From the NCBI GenBank assembly GCA_934691925.1, contig CAKUTI010000006.1, positions 12,100 through 76,099 on the forward strand: a DNA stretch of 64,000 nucleotides, written 5' to 3'. The position numbers were made by a program, and so were the translations under genes. Source of the DNA: an uncultured Treponema sp. GTDB lineage: Bacteria; Spirochaetota; Spirochaetia; Treponematales; Treponemataceae. Positions 48,804 to 57,697 of this stretch are shown in pieces (position 1 is the first letter of the stretch; the number at the start of each line of letters is the position of its first letter). The notes beneath the pieces were generated by a model. That model saw nothing but the letters and a program-made list of their open reading frames with translations, did no database searches and had not been told where the DNA came from.

Positions 48804-49946
48804 TTACTTTTTCATCATTATCGTCTCGTTCATGCGGAAATTCTGGTACCTTTCTTTGTCGTAAGGAAAATCCCATGCGCCGCCAAAATGCGTTTTTTGT
48901 CCGCCGAATCCTGTCTTGAAAATGTAAAGTCCTGCCATCGGGTCTTCCTTGCTCGAATTCTGCGGAATCCCCATCAAATCATACTGAATGCAGCCTTTTG
49001 TCCGCGCGAATCTGATTACTTCCCATTGAAGCCCGTAGTTCGGCATGCACTCGCGCCCCTTAAGCGAGCTTGCCGCATACATATAGTAAGCGCGCTTCGC
49101 CGAAATCGCCAGAACAAGCCCGCTCAATATTTTTCCGTTTTTTGAGGCCGTAAAAAGATAGAATTTCGGCGGCGGAACGCAAGCGTCAAGCGGAACGTTA
49201 GACTTTTCCTCAAAACGAGGCTCGGAATTTTCGGCTTTTGCGGCGCATTCAAAAAGCGTCTTGAAATAATCGAGCTTCTCAAAGAAAAATCCTTTTCGCT
49301 TCGCGGTCTCCTCGTAAATTTCGTGCCATTCTTCAAGCCTTTCTTGCAAGTCCGGGCTTTTCGCGTCGTAAATCGAAAAATCGACTTCTTCCTTGTACGC
49401 TCTTCGGATTGAATTTCTCGTCTGCTGCCGCATTGAAGACAAAAGTTTTTCAGGAGACGGCCGCAGGTCAATAATCACAGTGTCGGGGCAAAGATGATTT
49501 GAGGCCGCTTTTCTAAGATTGTGGAATTTGCTTCCGAAATTCATCGCAAGCTCCAGCATCTCGGTGCGGAGACCGGTACGTTCTCCAGCTCCGCTTATTC
49601 CGGGAACGTTCCACGGCAAGTCAAAGCGCAAAAAAAGCGTTTCCTCTGGAAGATGATTTTTTATCTCGTCTGCAAGCTCTTCAAGAATTGCGGCGCGTTT
49701 TTCTTCCGGAATCAAAATTGCAGGCGCGCGCTGTGCATAAGCGTAAGTTTCTCCGCCGGATTTTCTGATTTGAACCAGAAACGGAAACACGATTCCCTTG
49801 TCGTTTTCGTCTGATTTATAAGAAATCCAAAAATAAAGCGATTTCTGGCTTGTGATTTTCTGTCTGAACTCGCCCCAAAATGAAGTCTGAAAAAGCACGT
49901 CCGTGCTTGAAAAATCCTGCGGGGCGGCGTTTGTTATTTTAACCAT
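48804..49946 (-). CDS. FemAB/FemX-like aminoacyltransferase
   Basis: A 380-residue protein of the FemABX/GNAT family that adds amino acids to peptidoglycan stem peptides using aminoacyl-tRNA. Typical features are LFQTSFWGEFRQ at the start, RQQTRNSIRRAYKEEVDFSI near 165 and ERLEEWHEIYEETAKRKGF near 200. The C-terminal GNAT half shows KILSGLVLAISAKRAYYMY near 275 and GLYIFKTGFGG near 345. It probably makes the interpeptide branch of the spirochaete wall; the amino acid is unknown. It stands alone between dispersed repeats. Confidence 0.85.
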   Translation of the reverse strand: MVKITNAAPQDFSSTDVLFQTSFWGEFRQKITSQKSLYFWISYKSDENDKGIVFPFLVQIRKSGGETYAYAQRAPAILIPEEKRAAILEELADEIKNHLPEETLFLRFDLPWNVPGISGAGERTGLRTEMLELAMNFGSKFHNLRKAASNHLCPDTVIIDLRPSPEKLLSSMRQQTRNSIRRAYKEEVDFSIYDAKSPDLQERLEEWHEIYEETAKRKGFFFEKLDYFKTLFECAAKAENSEPRFEEKSNVPLDACVPPPKFYLFTASKNGKILSGLVLAISAKRAYYMYAASSLKGRECMPNYGLQWEVIRFARTKGCIQYDLMGIPQNSSKEDPMAGLYIFKTGFGGQKTHFGGAWDFPYDKERYQNFRMNETIMMKK

Positions 49947-49991
49947 GATTTTAAGTTAGGATTAAAATCTGAAAGCCTCAAGATTTAAGAA

Positions 49992-50041
49992 TGTTTGCCG
50001 TGCTAGTGTCGTACTAGTCGCGTGTTTGCCATGCTAGTGTC
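49992..50041. repeat. 31-bp spaced direct repeat
   Basis: TGTTTGCC(G/A)TGCTAGTGTC occurs at 49992-50010 and again at 50023-50041, 31 bases apart, with GTACTAGTCGCG between. It lies in the region between the femX-like gene and vsr, and ends about 60 bases before the vsr promoter. Confidence 0.75.
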
Positions 50042-50105
50042 AGTGTGCGGCACATCTTGGATTTGCGGACGCTGGACTCAACGAAAATATCAAAAAATCT
50101 TTCTA

Positions 50106-50135
50106 TTGAATTTTGAACTTTGATTCGCCTAGAAT
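50106..50135 (+). promoter_or_regulatory. Promoter of vsr, leaderless type
   Basis: TTGAAT (50106-50111), 18-bp spacer, TAGAAT (50130-50135), then 6 bases to ATG at 50142. There is no ribosome site. Confidence 0.6.
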
Positions 50136-50141
50136 CTTTTT

Positions 50142-50600
50142 ATGGATAAATTGACCGCCGGGCAGCGCAGCTTGAATATGTCGAAAATTCACAGCAAGGA
50201 CACAAAAATCGAGCTGACTTTGCGGAGCGCGCTTTTCAAGGCAGGATTCAGATTCAGAAAAAACGACAGCCGCTATCTTGGCACGCCTGACATTGTTCTT
50301 CCGCGGTACAACGCGGTGATTTTCCTTAACGGCTGCTTTTGGCACGGACACAAGAACTGCCGGCTTTTCCGCTTGCCAAAGTCAAACACCGAATACTGGG
50401 AAAAAAAGATTTCAAGAAACATCGAGCGCGACAAGAAAATCTCGGAGACTTATATCCAGCACCTTTGCCGCGTGGGAGTCGTCTGGGAATGTTCGCTTTC
50501 AGGCTCGGTCAAGGCGAGAAAGCAGAAAATCGCGGGGCTTGTCGAGAAAATCTCGTGCTGGCTTGAAGAAGAGCCGGAAGAGCTTTACAAGGAATTTTAA
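50142..50600 (+). CDS. vsr: Very short patch repair endonuclease (Vsr)
   Basis: A 152-residue Vsr that nicks DNA 5' of the T in T:G mismatches formed by deamination of 5-methylcytosine. The family core is clear: RSLNMSKIHSKDTKIELTLRSALFKAGFRF with the catalytic aspartate in GTPDIVLPRYNAVIFLNGCF, then WHGHKNC and the zinc-binding histidines and cysteines. Vsr genes nearly always accompany a DNA cytosine-5 methylase, but none is present in this 64-kb window, and the hsd system here makes N6-methyladenine. The partner may lie elsewhere or be lost. Confidence 0.93.
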   Translation: MDKLTAGQRSLNMSKIHSKDTKIELTLRSALFKAGFRFRKNDSRYLGTPDIVLPRYNAVIFLNGCFWHGHKNCRLFRLPKSNTEYWEKKISRNIERDKKISETYIQHLCRVGVVWECSLSGSVKARKQKIAGLVEKISCWLEEEPEELYKEF

Positions 50601-50735
50601 GAAATTTTCTGCGCGATAGATTTAATTTTGCCTTTATGAGAGAATCGGAAACATTATATTCTTCGCATTTTTGCGATTTTGTTTTTTTTCAGTTCGTTTT
50701 GATATTAAAAATAATTTAGGGAGTTCAAAGAAGAG

Positions 50736-52064
50736 ATGAAAATTCAGCTTTCTGACCATTTTACTTTTTCACGGCTTTTCAGGTTTACGCTGCCTTCAAT
50801 CGCGATGATGATTTTTACTTCGATTTACTCGATTGTTGACGGTCTTTTCACATCGAATTTCGCGGGAAAAATTCCTTTTGCTGCAATCAACTTGATTATG
50901 CCGCTTGTTATGCTTTTTTCGGGCTTCGGCTTTATGTTCGGAACTGGCGGAAGCGCGCTTGTGTCAAAGTATTTGGGCGAGGGCAAGGCTGAAAAGGCTA
51001 AGCGGACTTTCTCGTTCATCGTTTATTTTGCTTTCGCTTTCGGAATTCTTTCGAGCGTCGGATTTTACTTTGCTGTTCCTCCTGTGGCGCGGCTTTTGGG
51101 CGCGGAAGGCGAGATTCTTCATTACGCGGTCTTGTATGCGCGCACGCTTTCTGTCGGAGTTGCGGCTTTTATGCTCCAGAGCATTTTCCAGAGCTTTATG
51201 ATTGCGGCGGAAAAGCCTCATCTTGGGTTTGTCCTAACGTTGGCTGCCGGCTGCACGAATATCGTCCTGGACGCGCTTTTTATCGGCGTTTTCAAGTGGG
51301 GCGTTGTGGGAGCCGCCATTGCGACTGACACTTCCTACGTTGTGGGCGGAATCGTTCCTCTCGTTTATTTTCTCGTGAAGAGAAACGGAACTTTAAGGCT
51401 CGGAAAAACTCATTTTGATGTAAAGTCGCTTGCAAAAACTGTAACGAACGGCTCTTCAGAGCTTATGACGAATATTTCATCGAGCATTGTGGGAATGTTG
51501 TACAATGTCCAGCTTCTAAAATACGCGGGAGTTGACGGTGTTGCGGCCTACGGCGTGATTATGTACGTCGGCTTTGTCTTTGTCGCGATTTTCATCGGCT
51601 ACTCGATGGGAACGGCTCCCGTCGTTAGCTTTAACTACGGCGCGGAAAACAAAAAGGAGCTTACAAACATTTTCAGGAAAAGCCTTCAGATTGTCGCTGT
51701 AGTCTCGCTTTGTATGTTTGTGGCATCGGAAGTTGCGGCAGGAATTCTCGCCTCGATTTTCACAGGCTACGACGGGCAGCTTTTCGCGCTTACAAAAAAG
51801 GCTTTCAGGCTTTATTCCTTTGGATTTTTAATCTGCGGCGTGAACATTTACGGCTCTTCGTTCTTTACCGCGCTGAACAACGGAATTGTGAGCGCGCTTC
51901 TCGCGTTTGTGCGGACTCTAGTTTTTCAGGTTTCCTGCATTTTGCTGTTCCCGGTTCTTCTCGGCGCAAACGGAATCTGGCTCGCGTTTCCTTCGTCGGA
52001 GATTCTGACCGCAGTTTTGACCGCCGTCTGCTTTATCGTCTTTAGAAGACGCTACGGATATTAA
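50736..52064 (+). CDS. MATE-family efflux transporter
   Basis: A 442-residue exporter with 12 predicted membrane segments in two six-helix lobes. It begins with FRFTLPSIAMMIFTSIYSIVD, the usual MATE helix 1, and contains LMPLVMLFSGFGFMFGTGGSALVSKYLGEG and GYSMGTAPVVSFNYGAENK, matching loops of each lobe. MATE pumps use sodium or proton gradients to export drugs and organic cations. A GAGTTCAAAGAAGAG leader provides a ribosome site. A methyltransferase gene follows closely. Confidence 0.92.
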   Translation: MKIQLSDHFTFSRLFRFTLPSIAMMIFTSIYSIVDGLFTSNFAGKIPFAAINLIMPLVMLFSGFGFMFGTGGSALVSKYLGEGKAEKAKRTFSFIVYFAFAFGILSSVGFYFAVPPVARLLGAEGEILHYAVLYARTLSVGVAAFMLQSIFQSFMIAAEKPHLGFVLTLAAGCTNIVLDALFIGVFKWGVVGAAIATDTSYVVGGIVPLVYFLVKRNGTLRLGKTHFDVKSLAKTVTNGSSELMTNISSSIVGMLYNVQLLKYAGVDGVAAYGVIMYVGFVFVAIFIGYSMGTAPVVSFNYGAENKKELTNIFRKSLQIVAVVSLCMFVASEVAAGILASIFTGYDGQLFALTKKAFRLYSFGFLICGVNIYGSSFFTALNNGIVSALLAFVRTLVFQVSCILLFPVLLGANGIWLAFPSSEILTAVLTAVCFIVFRRRYGY

Positions 52065-52093
52065 AAATGACATCTGCAAATCAAGGAGATTTT

Positions 52094-52852
52094 ATGTCTG
52101 AGAAAAAAACTGAATGGTTTGAAAAGGAAGATTTCTGGAACAATTTCGGGCCGATAATGTTTGACGCAAAGCGTTGGGCTGAAGCTCCTTCCGTTGCCGA
52201 AAGCGTCTGCCGGATTGCGGGGCTTTCAAAAGGCGCGAAGATTCTTGACGCTGGCTGCGGGCCTGGACGCATTTCTGTGGAGCTGGCTCTCCGCGGCCTT
52301 GATGTTACCGGCGTTGACCTGATTCAAAGCGAGCTTGACTGCGCTGCCGAAAGCGCGGCGGACGAGGGCGTTGATATTGAGCTTTTGCGCGCCGACTTGC
52401 GGACTTTCAGTTCGGAAAAGAAATTCGACTGCGCGGTGAATCTTTATACATCGTTTGGATATTGCGACACGGTTGAGGAGGACGTTCAAATCCTAAAGCG
52501 GATTTTTGATTCTCTTAAAGACGGCGGATATTTTATTCTTGAAAGCACAGGGCGCGAGATTGCGATAAAGTATTTCACAGAGGGAGAGTGGTTCGAGCGC
52601 GCCGGAAAAACCGTTCTGACCCAGTTCGAGGTTGTGGGCGCGTGGGAAGGCTTGCGCTCGCGCTGGATTCTGATTGACAACGAGACCAGCGGCCGAATCG
52701 AGCACGAATTTGTGCAGCGGCTTTATTCCGCCGCCGAGCTTAAGCGCATTTTGCTTGAGATTGGCTTCAAGTCCGCCGAAATCTACGGCGACTTCGACTT
52801 TTCTCCGTACAACCAGAACGCGCGGACAATGGTTATTGTCGCAAGAAAATAG
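52094..52852 (+). CDS. Class I SAM-dependent methyltransferase
   Basis: A 252-residue small-molecule methyltransferase. Motif I LDAGCGPGRISVELALRG is near residue 55, followed by VTGVDL with the ribose-binding aspartate, and NLYTSFGYCD near 125. The C-terminal strand region ends FSPYNQNARTMVIVARK. I prefer the ATG at 52094, which follows AAGGAG by 6 bases, over the ATG at 52067, which is only 2 bases after the MATE stop and lacks a ribosome site. The substrate is unknown. Confidence 0.88.
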   Translation: MSEKKTEWFEKEDFWNNFGPIMFDAKRWAEAPSVAESVCRIAGLSKGAKILDAGCGPGRISVELALRGLDVTGVDLIQSELDCAAESAADEGVDIELLRADLRTFSSEKKFDCAVNLYTSFGYCDTVEEDVQILKRIFDSLKDGGYFILESTGREIAIKYFTEGEWFERAGKTVLTQFEVVGAWEGLRSRWILIDNETSGRIEHEFVQRLYSAAELKRILLEIGFKSAEIYGDFDFSPYNQNARTMVIVARK

Positions 52853-52882
52853 GGCTGAATTGCCATTGTATTGAATATTCTT

Positions 52883-52942
52883 CATGCTGAATTTAAGATG
52901 CGCAGCACAACTGCGTGGTCAAGACCACAAGTTCAGAATGAC
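52883..52942. repeat. Dispersed hairpin element
   Basis: About 60 bases from CATGCTGAATTTAAG to TTCAGAATGAC. The two ends are themselves roughly inverted, and the centre has the GTGGTC/GACCAC hairpin shared with 48693-48727. Confidence 0.75.
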
Positions 52943-52953
52943 GGTTATCTGAT

Positions 52954-53000
52954 AAAAAAACGGCGTGCCTCAAAGCAATGAAGCACGCCGTTCTCGTTTT
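52954..53000. terminator. Bidirectional terminator between convergent genes
   Basis: AACGGCGTGC (52959-52968) pairs perfectly with GCACGCCGTT (52983-52992). The A-run at 52954-52960 gives a T-run on the minus strand, and TTCTCGTTTTT follows on the plus strand. It ends both the methyltransferase and the large activase transcripts. Confidence 0.9.
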
Positions 53001-53010
53001 TAAGCGCTTT

Positions 53011-56000
53011 TTATGCCGTTGTCGCCGGAATAAGATTTTTCGCGTCTACTGGGTCGTCGTCAAAGAACTGGCTTCCGCCGCTTGCGTACTGCAATGTCGG
53101 CTCAACGTTTCCTTTCGGAGTCCAGATTTTTCCGTTTGGAAGCTCGTCAGGATTCTTTCCGATTGGAGCGTTTGAAAGCAGAAGCTTCAGGCGGTTAAGC
53201 TGGTTTACTTCGCTTGCGCCCGGGTCGTAGTCGATTGCGCTGATGTTCGAGCCTGGGAACTTCTTTCGGAGAGCCTTTATCATTCCTTTTCCTGTGATAT
53301 GGTTCGGCAGGCACGCGAACGGCTGGACGCACGCGATTGAAGGAACTCCCTCGTGAATCAGCTCCACCATTTCCGCAGTCAAGAACCAGCCCTCGCCTGA
53401 AATGTTTCCAAGCTGGACAAGTCCTTTCACGCTTTCCATCATCTTCCAGATTGAATTTGGAGAATCGAATCTTCGGCTCTTTCGCAAAAGTTTCTCTGAA
53501 TATTTTCTGTAAAGCTCAAGTGCCCACACGAGAAGCTTTCCGTTTCTTTCCTCTGATTTCGGGAACGCAAGCTCTCTGTGGCGGAAAACTCCGTCCGAGA
53601 ACGTGTAGAAAAGGAAGTCCATCAGGTCTGGCATTACACATTCCGCGCCTTCCTTTTCAATCGTGTTCACAATGTCGTTGTTCGCTGTCGGATGGAATTT
53701 CACGAGAATCTCGCCCACAACTCCAACTCTTGGCTTTTTGACCGGAAGAATCGGCAGCGTGTCAAAGTCGCGGATAATTCCCTTTATCAATTTTCTGTAT
53801 TTGAAGATTGAATTTGACTTCAGCATCTCCTCGGCTCTTTCGTTCCATTTCTCATAAAGAGCGTTCGCGCTGCCTGGCTTTGCCTCGTAAGGGCGCACGC
53901 GATAAAGAACTCTCATCAAAAGGTCGCCTAAGAAAGCCGCCATCATCGCCTTGTGCACAAGTCCCGGCGTGAATTTGAAGCCCGGGTTTGTCTCAAGCCC
54001 GAGAGCGTTCAGCGAGATTACAGGAATGTGCTTCCAGCCGGCGTCGTTCAATGCGCGGCGGATAAAGCCGATGTAGTTTGTTGCGCGGCAGCCGCCTCCA
54101 GTCTGCGTGATAAGCAAGGCGACCTTGTTCAAGTCGTATTTTCCTGACTGCAGCGCCTCAATCATCTGTCCTGCAACGAGAATCGAAGGATAGCATGCGT
54201 CGTTGTTCACATATTTTAGGCCTGTGTCCACAGCTTTCGGGTCAACCGCGTCAAGAACAACAAAATTGTATCCCGAATACTGGAATGCCTTTTGAAGCAG
54301 CCTGAAATGAATCGGCGACATCTGCGGAGCCAGGATTGTGTACTCGTTTTTCATCTCTTCCGTAAAGACAACGCGCTGGTAAGCCGAGCTTTTCACAACC
54401 GGCTTTTTCCTGTTGCGCTGGCGCGCCTTTACAGCCGCGATAAGCGAGCGGATTCTGATTCTGACCGCGCCAAGGTTTGAGCCTTCGTCAATCTTAATCA
54501 GCGTGTACATTCTGCTTTTCGCTTTCATGATTTCGTCAACCTGGTCAGCCGTAACAGCGTCAAGGCCGCAGCCGAACGAAGTAAGCTGGACAAGCTCCAG
54601 GTTCGGCATTCCTGTAACGAAATTCGCCGCGCGGTAAAGGCGGTTGTGGTAAACCCACTGGTCGATGATTCTAAGAGGACGCTCGATTGCGCCCAGATGA
54701 GCCACTGAGTCTTCCGTAAAGACCGCAAGCCCAAGCCCGTGAATCATTTCCGGGATTCCGTGGTTGATTTCAGGGTCAAGATGATAAGGCCGGCCTGCAA
54801 GCACGATTCCGTTTCCGCCTGTGACAACAAGCTGCTCGAGAGCTTCCTCTCCTGCCTGCTGAACTTCCTTCTTGAATGTCTCCTGTTCTTTCCAGCCTTC
54901 GTCTACAGCGTCAAAAACCTGCTCCTTTGTGAGCGACGGGAACGACTTGCGAATCTCCTCGAAGAACCTTTCGCGCAGGCGCGGCAAATCATAAATCGGA
55001 AGGAACGGATTCATAAAATTCAAGTCCGTTGAGTCCGCAATGCTGTCAAGGTTGTGCTTTAGAACTTCCGGATAGCTTGTGACGACAGGGCAGTTGTAAT
55101 GGTTTCCCGCTCCCGGGTCTTCCTGCTTCTCATAAGGAATACAAGGATAGAAGATGAACTTGCAGCCCATCTTTATGAGAGATTCCATGTGTCCGTGGCT
55201 GATTTTCGCCGGATAGCAGACCGATTCAGACGGAATTGAGTCGATTCCGCGCTCGTAAATCATATGGCTTGAACGCGGGCTGAGCTTTACTTGGAAGCCG
55301 AGCTTTGTAAATACCGTGAACCACAGCGGATAATTCTCGTACATATTCAATACGCGCGGAATTCCGACTGAGCCCATCGGCGCGTCTTCCGGCTTCAACG
55401 GAATGTAATGGTTGAAAAGCCTCTTGTATTTCCAGTCAAAGAGATTCGGAAGCTCGAACGGAGATTCCTCAACATTTGTGTTTTTCTTGTTTGAGCCGTC
55501 AACAGTCTCTGTGTCCTTGAGCTTGTGCCTCTCAAGGCCTTTCTCGCATCTGTTTCCTGTTATGAACTGGCGTTTCTGTCCGCCTGCGGTGAATGTGTTT
55601 ATTGTAAGAAGACAGTTGTTCTGGCAGCCGCCGCAGCGGGTAAGCTCCAAGTCAACCTTGAAATTTTCAAGCTGGTCGAGCGTCGCGATGTTTGATACAA
55701 CTTTCGGCGGAACCCAGCCTTTTTCCTGTCCCGGTTTTGGAGCTGTAAGGTCGCACCACTGGTCGTAGGCAATCAATGCCGAGCCGTAAGCGCCCATAAG
55801 TCCTGCAACATCAGGACGGTAAACCTCGACTTCCGCGATTTTCTCGAATGCGCGCAAGACTGCGTCGTTGTAGAAAGTTCCGCCTTGAACAACGACTTTC
55901 TTTCCAATCTCGCTCGCGCTTCTAAGCTTGATTACCTTAAAAAGCGCGTTTTTGATTACAGAATATGAAAGTCCTGCTGAAATGTCAGGGAGAGTCGCGC

Positions 56001-57576
56001 CCTCTTTTTGCGCCTGCTTTACGCGGCTGTTCATAAATACCGTGCAGCGCGAGCCTAAGTCAACCGGCTTTTTTGCAAGCAAGGCTTCCTGCGCGAATTC
56101 CTTTATATCCTGATTCATTGAATTTGCGAAATTTGAAAGGAAAGAGCCGCAGCCCGCCGAGCAAGCCTCGTTCAGCTGAATCGAAGTGATTGCTCCGTCT
56201 TTCATCTGGAGGCATTTCATGTCCTGTCCGCCGATGTCAAGAAGGAACTCAACACCCGGAACAAAGAATTCAGCCGCGCGGTAATGCGTGATTGTCTCAA
56301 CCTCGCCAGCGTCAACGCCTAAAGCCGCCTGAAAGAGAGCCTCGCCGTATCCTGTGGAAACAGAACGCGCGATGTAGCAGTTTTTCGGAAGAATCTTGTA
56401 TAAGTCTTTAAGGACTTTTACCGCAAGCTCAACTGGATTTCCTGCGTTCACGTCGTAGAAGTCCCAGAGAATCTCGCCTTTCTTGTTCACGAGAACGGCT
56501 TTTGTTGTTGTGGAGCCTGCGTCAAGGCCCAGAAAAAGCGGTCCTTCCTGCTCGTTGAGATTCGCGCGCTTAGCCTTGTCCTTTGCGTGCCGCTCGCGGA
56601 AAATTCTCAGGTCTTCCTCGTCCTTGAAAAGAGGCGGAAGACGCTGAACCTCGTTCATTTCCGCGCCCTCAAGGTTTTTAAGGCTGTCTCTGAACTGCTC
56701 GATTGTCGGGAACGACTTTGGCATCTCATTTGAAAGCGGCTTGCAGACTGTATCCGCTGAAAAAGCCGAGCCTGCTGCAACGAAAAGCTGCGAGTTTTCA
56801 GGAACGATTGTCTCTTCCGGCGTGAGCTTTAAAGTCTCAACAAATCTTTCTCTGAGCTGGTCCAAAAAGTGGAGCGGACCGCCAAGAAAAGCGACATTTC
56901 CTCTGATTGGCTTTCCGCAGGCAAGCCCTGAAATTGTCTGGTTTACAACCGCCTGAAAGATTGAAGCCGCAATGTCTTCTCTGCGCGCACCCTCGTTGAT
57001 AAGCGGCTGGACATCTGTCTTTGCAAAAACGCCGCAGCGCGCCGCAATCGGATAAATCTGCTGCTTTCCTTTTGCAAGCTCGTTAAGTCCCGGAGCGTCA
57101 GTTTCAAGAAGAGCCGCCATCTGGTCGATGAAAGCTCCTGTTCCGCCGGCGCAAGTTCCGTTCATGCGCTGCTCAACGCCGTCTGTGAAATATGTGATTT
57201 TAGCGTCCTCGCCGCCAAGCTCGATTACAACATCTGTCTGAGGAATAAGTTTTCTGACCGCAGTTGTAGCCGCCACAACTTCCTGAATAAACGGAATGTT
57301 GAGCCAATGCGAGACTGAAAGTCCGCCCGAGCCTGTTACTTTTGCCGAGACAGTGTGCTTTGAGCCGAGCGGAAGCTTTGATTCAATCTCGTTTAAAGCC
57401 TTTGTCACAACTGAAATGATTGTGTTTCTGATGTCTGCGCGGTGACGCTGGTAGTCGCCGTAAAGCATATTGTTATGCTCGTCAAGACAAACGACCTTTA
57501 CTGTTGTCGAGCCGACATCAATTCCGATACGGACAGGAACAACCGCAGGTGTAAATTTTGTATTTGCTGTTTCCAT
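53011..57576 (-). CDS. Acyl-CoA dehydratase activase fused to dehydratase-like domains
   Basis: A 1521-residue multidomain protein. Two BadF/BcrA-type ATPase domains come first, IGIDVGSTTVKVVCLD near residue 17 and LGLDAGSTTTKAVLV near 348. Each has its cluster cysteine in NGTCAGGTGAF and NEACSAGCGSF. A cysteine segment CGGCQNNCLLTI near 650 leads into DUF2229 and a dehydratase-like half (IPSESVCYPAKISHGHMESL near 795, NNDACYPSILVAGQM near 1130). Such activases use ATP to push an electron into 2-hydroxyacyl-CoA dehydratases. Here activator and target-like domains share one chain. AAGGAAA precedes the ATG. The substrate is unknown. Confidence 0.88.
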   Translation of the reverse strand: METANTKFTPAVVPVRIGIDVGSTTVKVVCLDEHNNMLYGDYQRHRADIRNTIISVVTKALNEIESKLPLGSKHTVSAKVTGSGGLSVSHWLNIPFIQEVVAATTAVRKLIPQTDVVIELGGEDAKITYFTDGVEQRMNGTCAGGTGAFIDQMAALLETDAPGLNELAKGKQQIYPIAARCGVFAKTDVQPLINEGARREDIAASIFQAVVNQTISGLACGKPIRGNVAFLGGPLHFLDQLRERFVETLKLTPEETIVPENSQLFVAAGSAFSADTVCKPLSNEMPKSFPTIEQFRDSLKNLEGAEMNEVQRLPPLFKDEEDLRIFRERHAKDKAKRANLNEQEGPLFLGLDAGSTTTKAVLVNKKGEILWDFYDVNAGNPVELAVKVLKDLYKILPKNCYIARSVSTGYGEALFQAALGVDAGEVETITHYRAAEFFVPGVEFLLDIGGQDMKCLQMKDGAITSIQLNEACSAGCGSFLSNFANSMNQDIKEFAQEALLAKKPVDLGSRCTVFMNSRVKQAQKEGATLPDISAGLSYSVIKNALFKVIKLRSASEIGKKVVVQGGTFYNDAVLRAFEKIAEVEVYRPDVAGLMGAYGSALIAYDQWCDLTAPKPGQEKGWVPPKVVSNIATLDQLENFKVDLELTRCGGCQNNCLLTINTFTAGGQKRQFITGNRCEKGLERHKLKDTETVDGSNKKNTNVEESPFELPNLFDWKYKRLFNHYIPLKPEDAPMGSVGIPRVLNMYENYPLWFTVFTKLGFQVKLSPRSSHMIYERGIDSIPSESVCYPAKISHGHMESLIKMGCKFIFYPCIPYEKQEDPGAGNHYNCPVVTSYPEVLKHNLDSIADSTDLNFMNPFLPIYDLPRLRERFFEEIRKSFPSLTKEQVFDAVDEGWKEQETFKKEVQQAGEEALEQLVVTGGNGIVLAGRPYHLDPEINHGIPEMIHGLGLAVFTEDSVAHLGAIERPLRIIDQWVYHNRLYRAANFVTGMPNLELVQLTSFGCGLDAVTADQVDEIMKAKSRMYTLIKIDEGSNLGAVRIRIRSLIAAVKARQRNRKKPVVKSSAYQRVVFTEEMKNEYTILAPQMSPIHFRLLQKAFQYSGYNFVVLDAVDPKAVDTGLKYVNNDACYPSILVAGQMIEALQSGKYDLNKVALLITQTGGGCRATNYIGFIRRALNDAGWKHIPVISLNALGLETNPGFKFTPGLVHKAMMAAFLGDLLMRVLYRVRPYEAKPGSANALYEKWNERAEEMLKSNSIFKYRKLIKGIIRDFDTLPILPVKKPRVGVVGEILVKFHPTANNDIVNTIEKEGAECVMPDLMDFLFYTFSDGVFRHRELAFPKSEERNGKLLVWALELYRKYSEKLLRKSRRFDSPNSIWKMMESVKGLVQLGNISGEGWFLTAEMVELIHEGVPSIACVQPFACLPNHITGKGMIKALRKKFPGSNISAIDYDPGASEVNQLNRLKLLLSNAPIGKNPDELPNGKIWTPKGNVEPTLQYASGGSQFFDDDPVDAKNLIPATTA

Positions 57577-57697
57577 AAAATTTCCTTATTGATTAAGACA
57601 AGAACGGCGGGCGTATAGAAAAACCTGCCGTTTATTGAGGATTATGTAGATTCCTACAATATTAAAGCGAAAAAAATATTGTTGCAACCGTCAAATT
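57577..57697. other. Spacer with a weak hairpin
   Basis: AACGGCgGG (about 57606) can pair with CCtGCCGTT (about 57628) around an AT-rich loop, downstream of the coiled-coil gene and upstream of the activase. No strong T-run follows on the minus strand. It may be a weak terminator or an RNA stabiliser. Confidence 0.4.
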
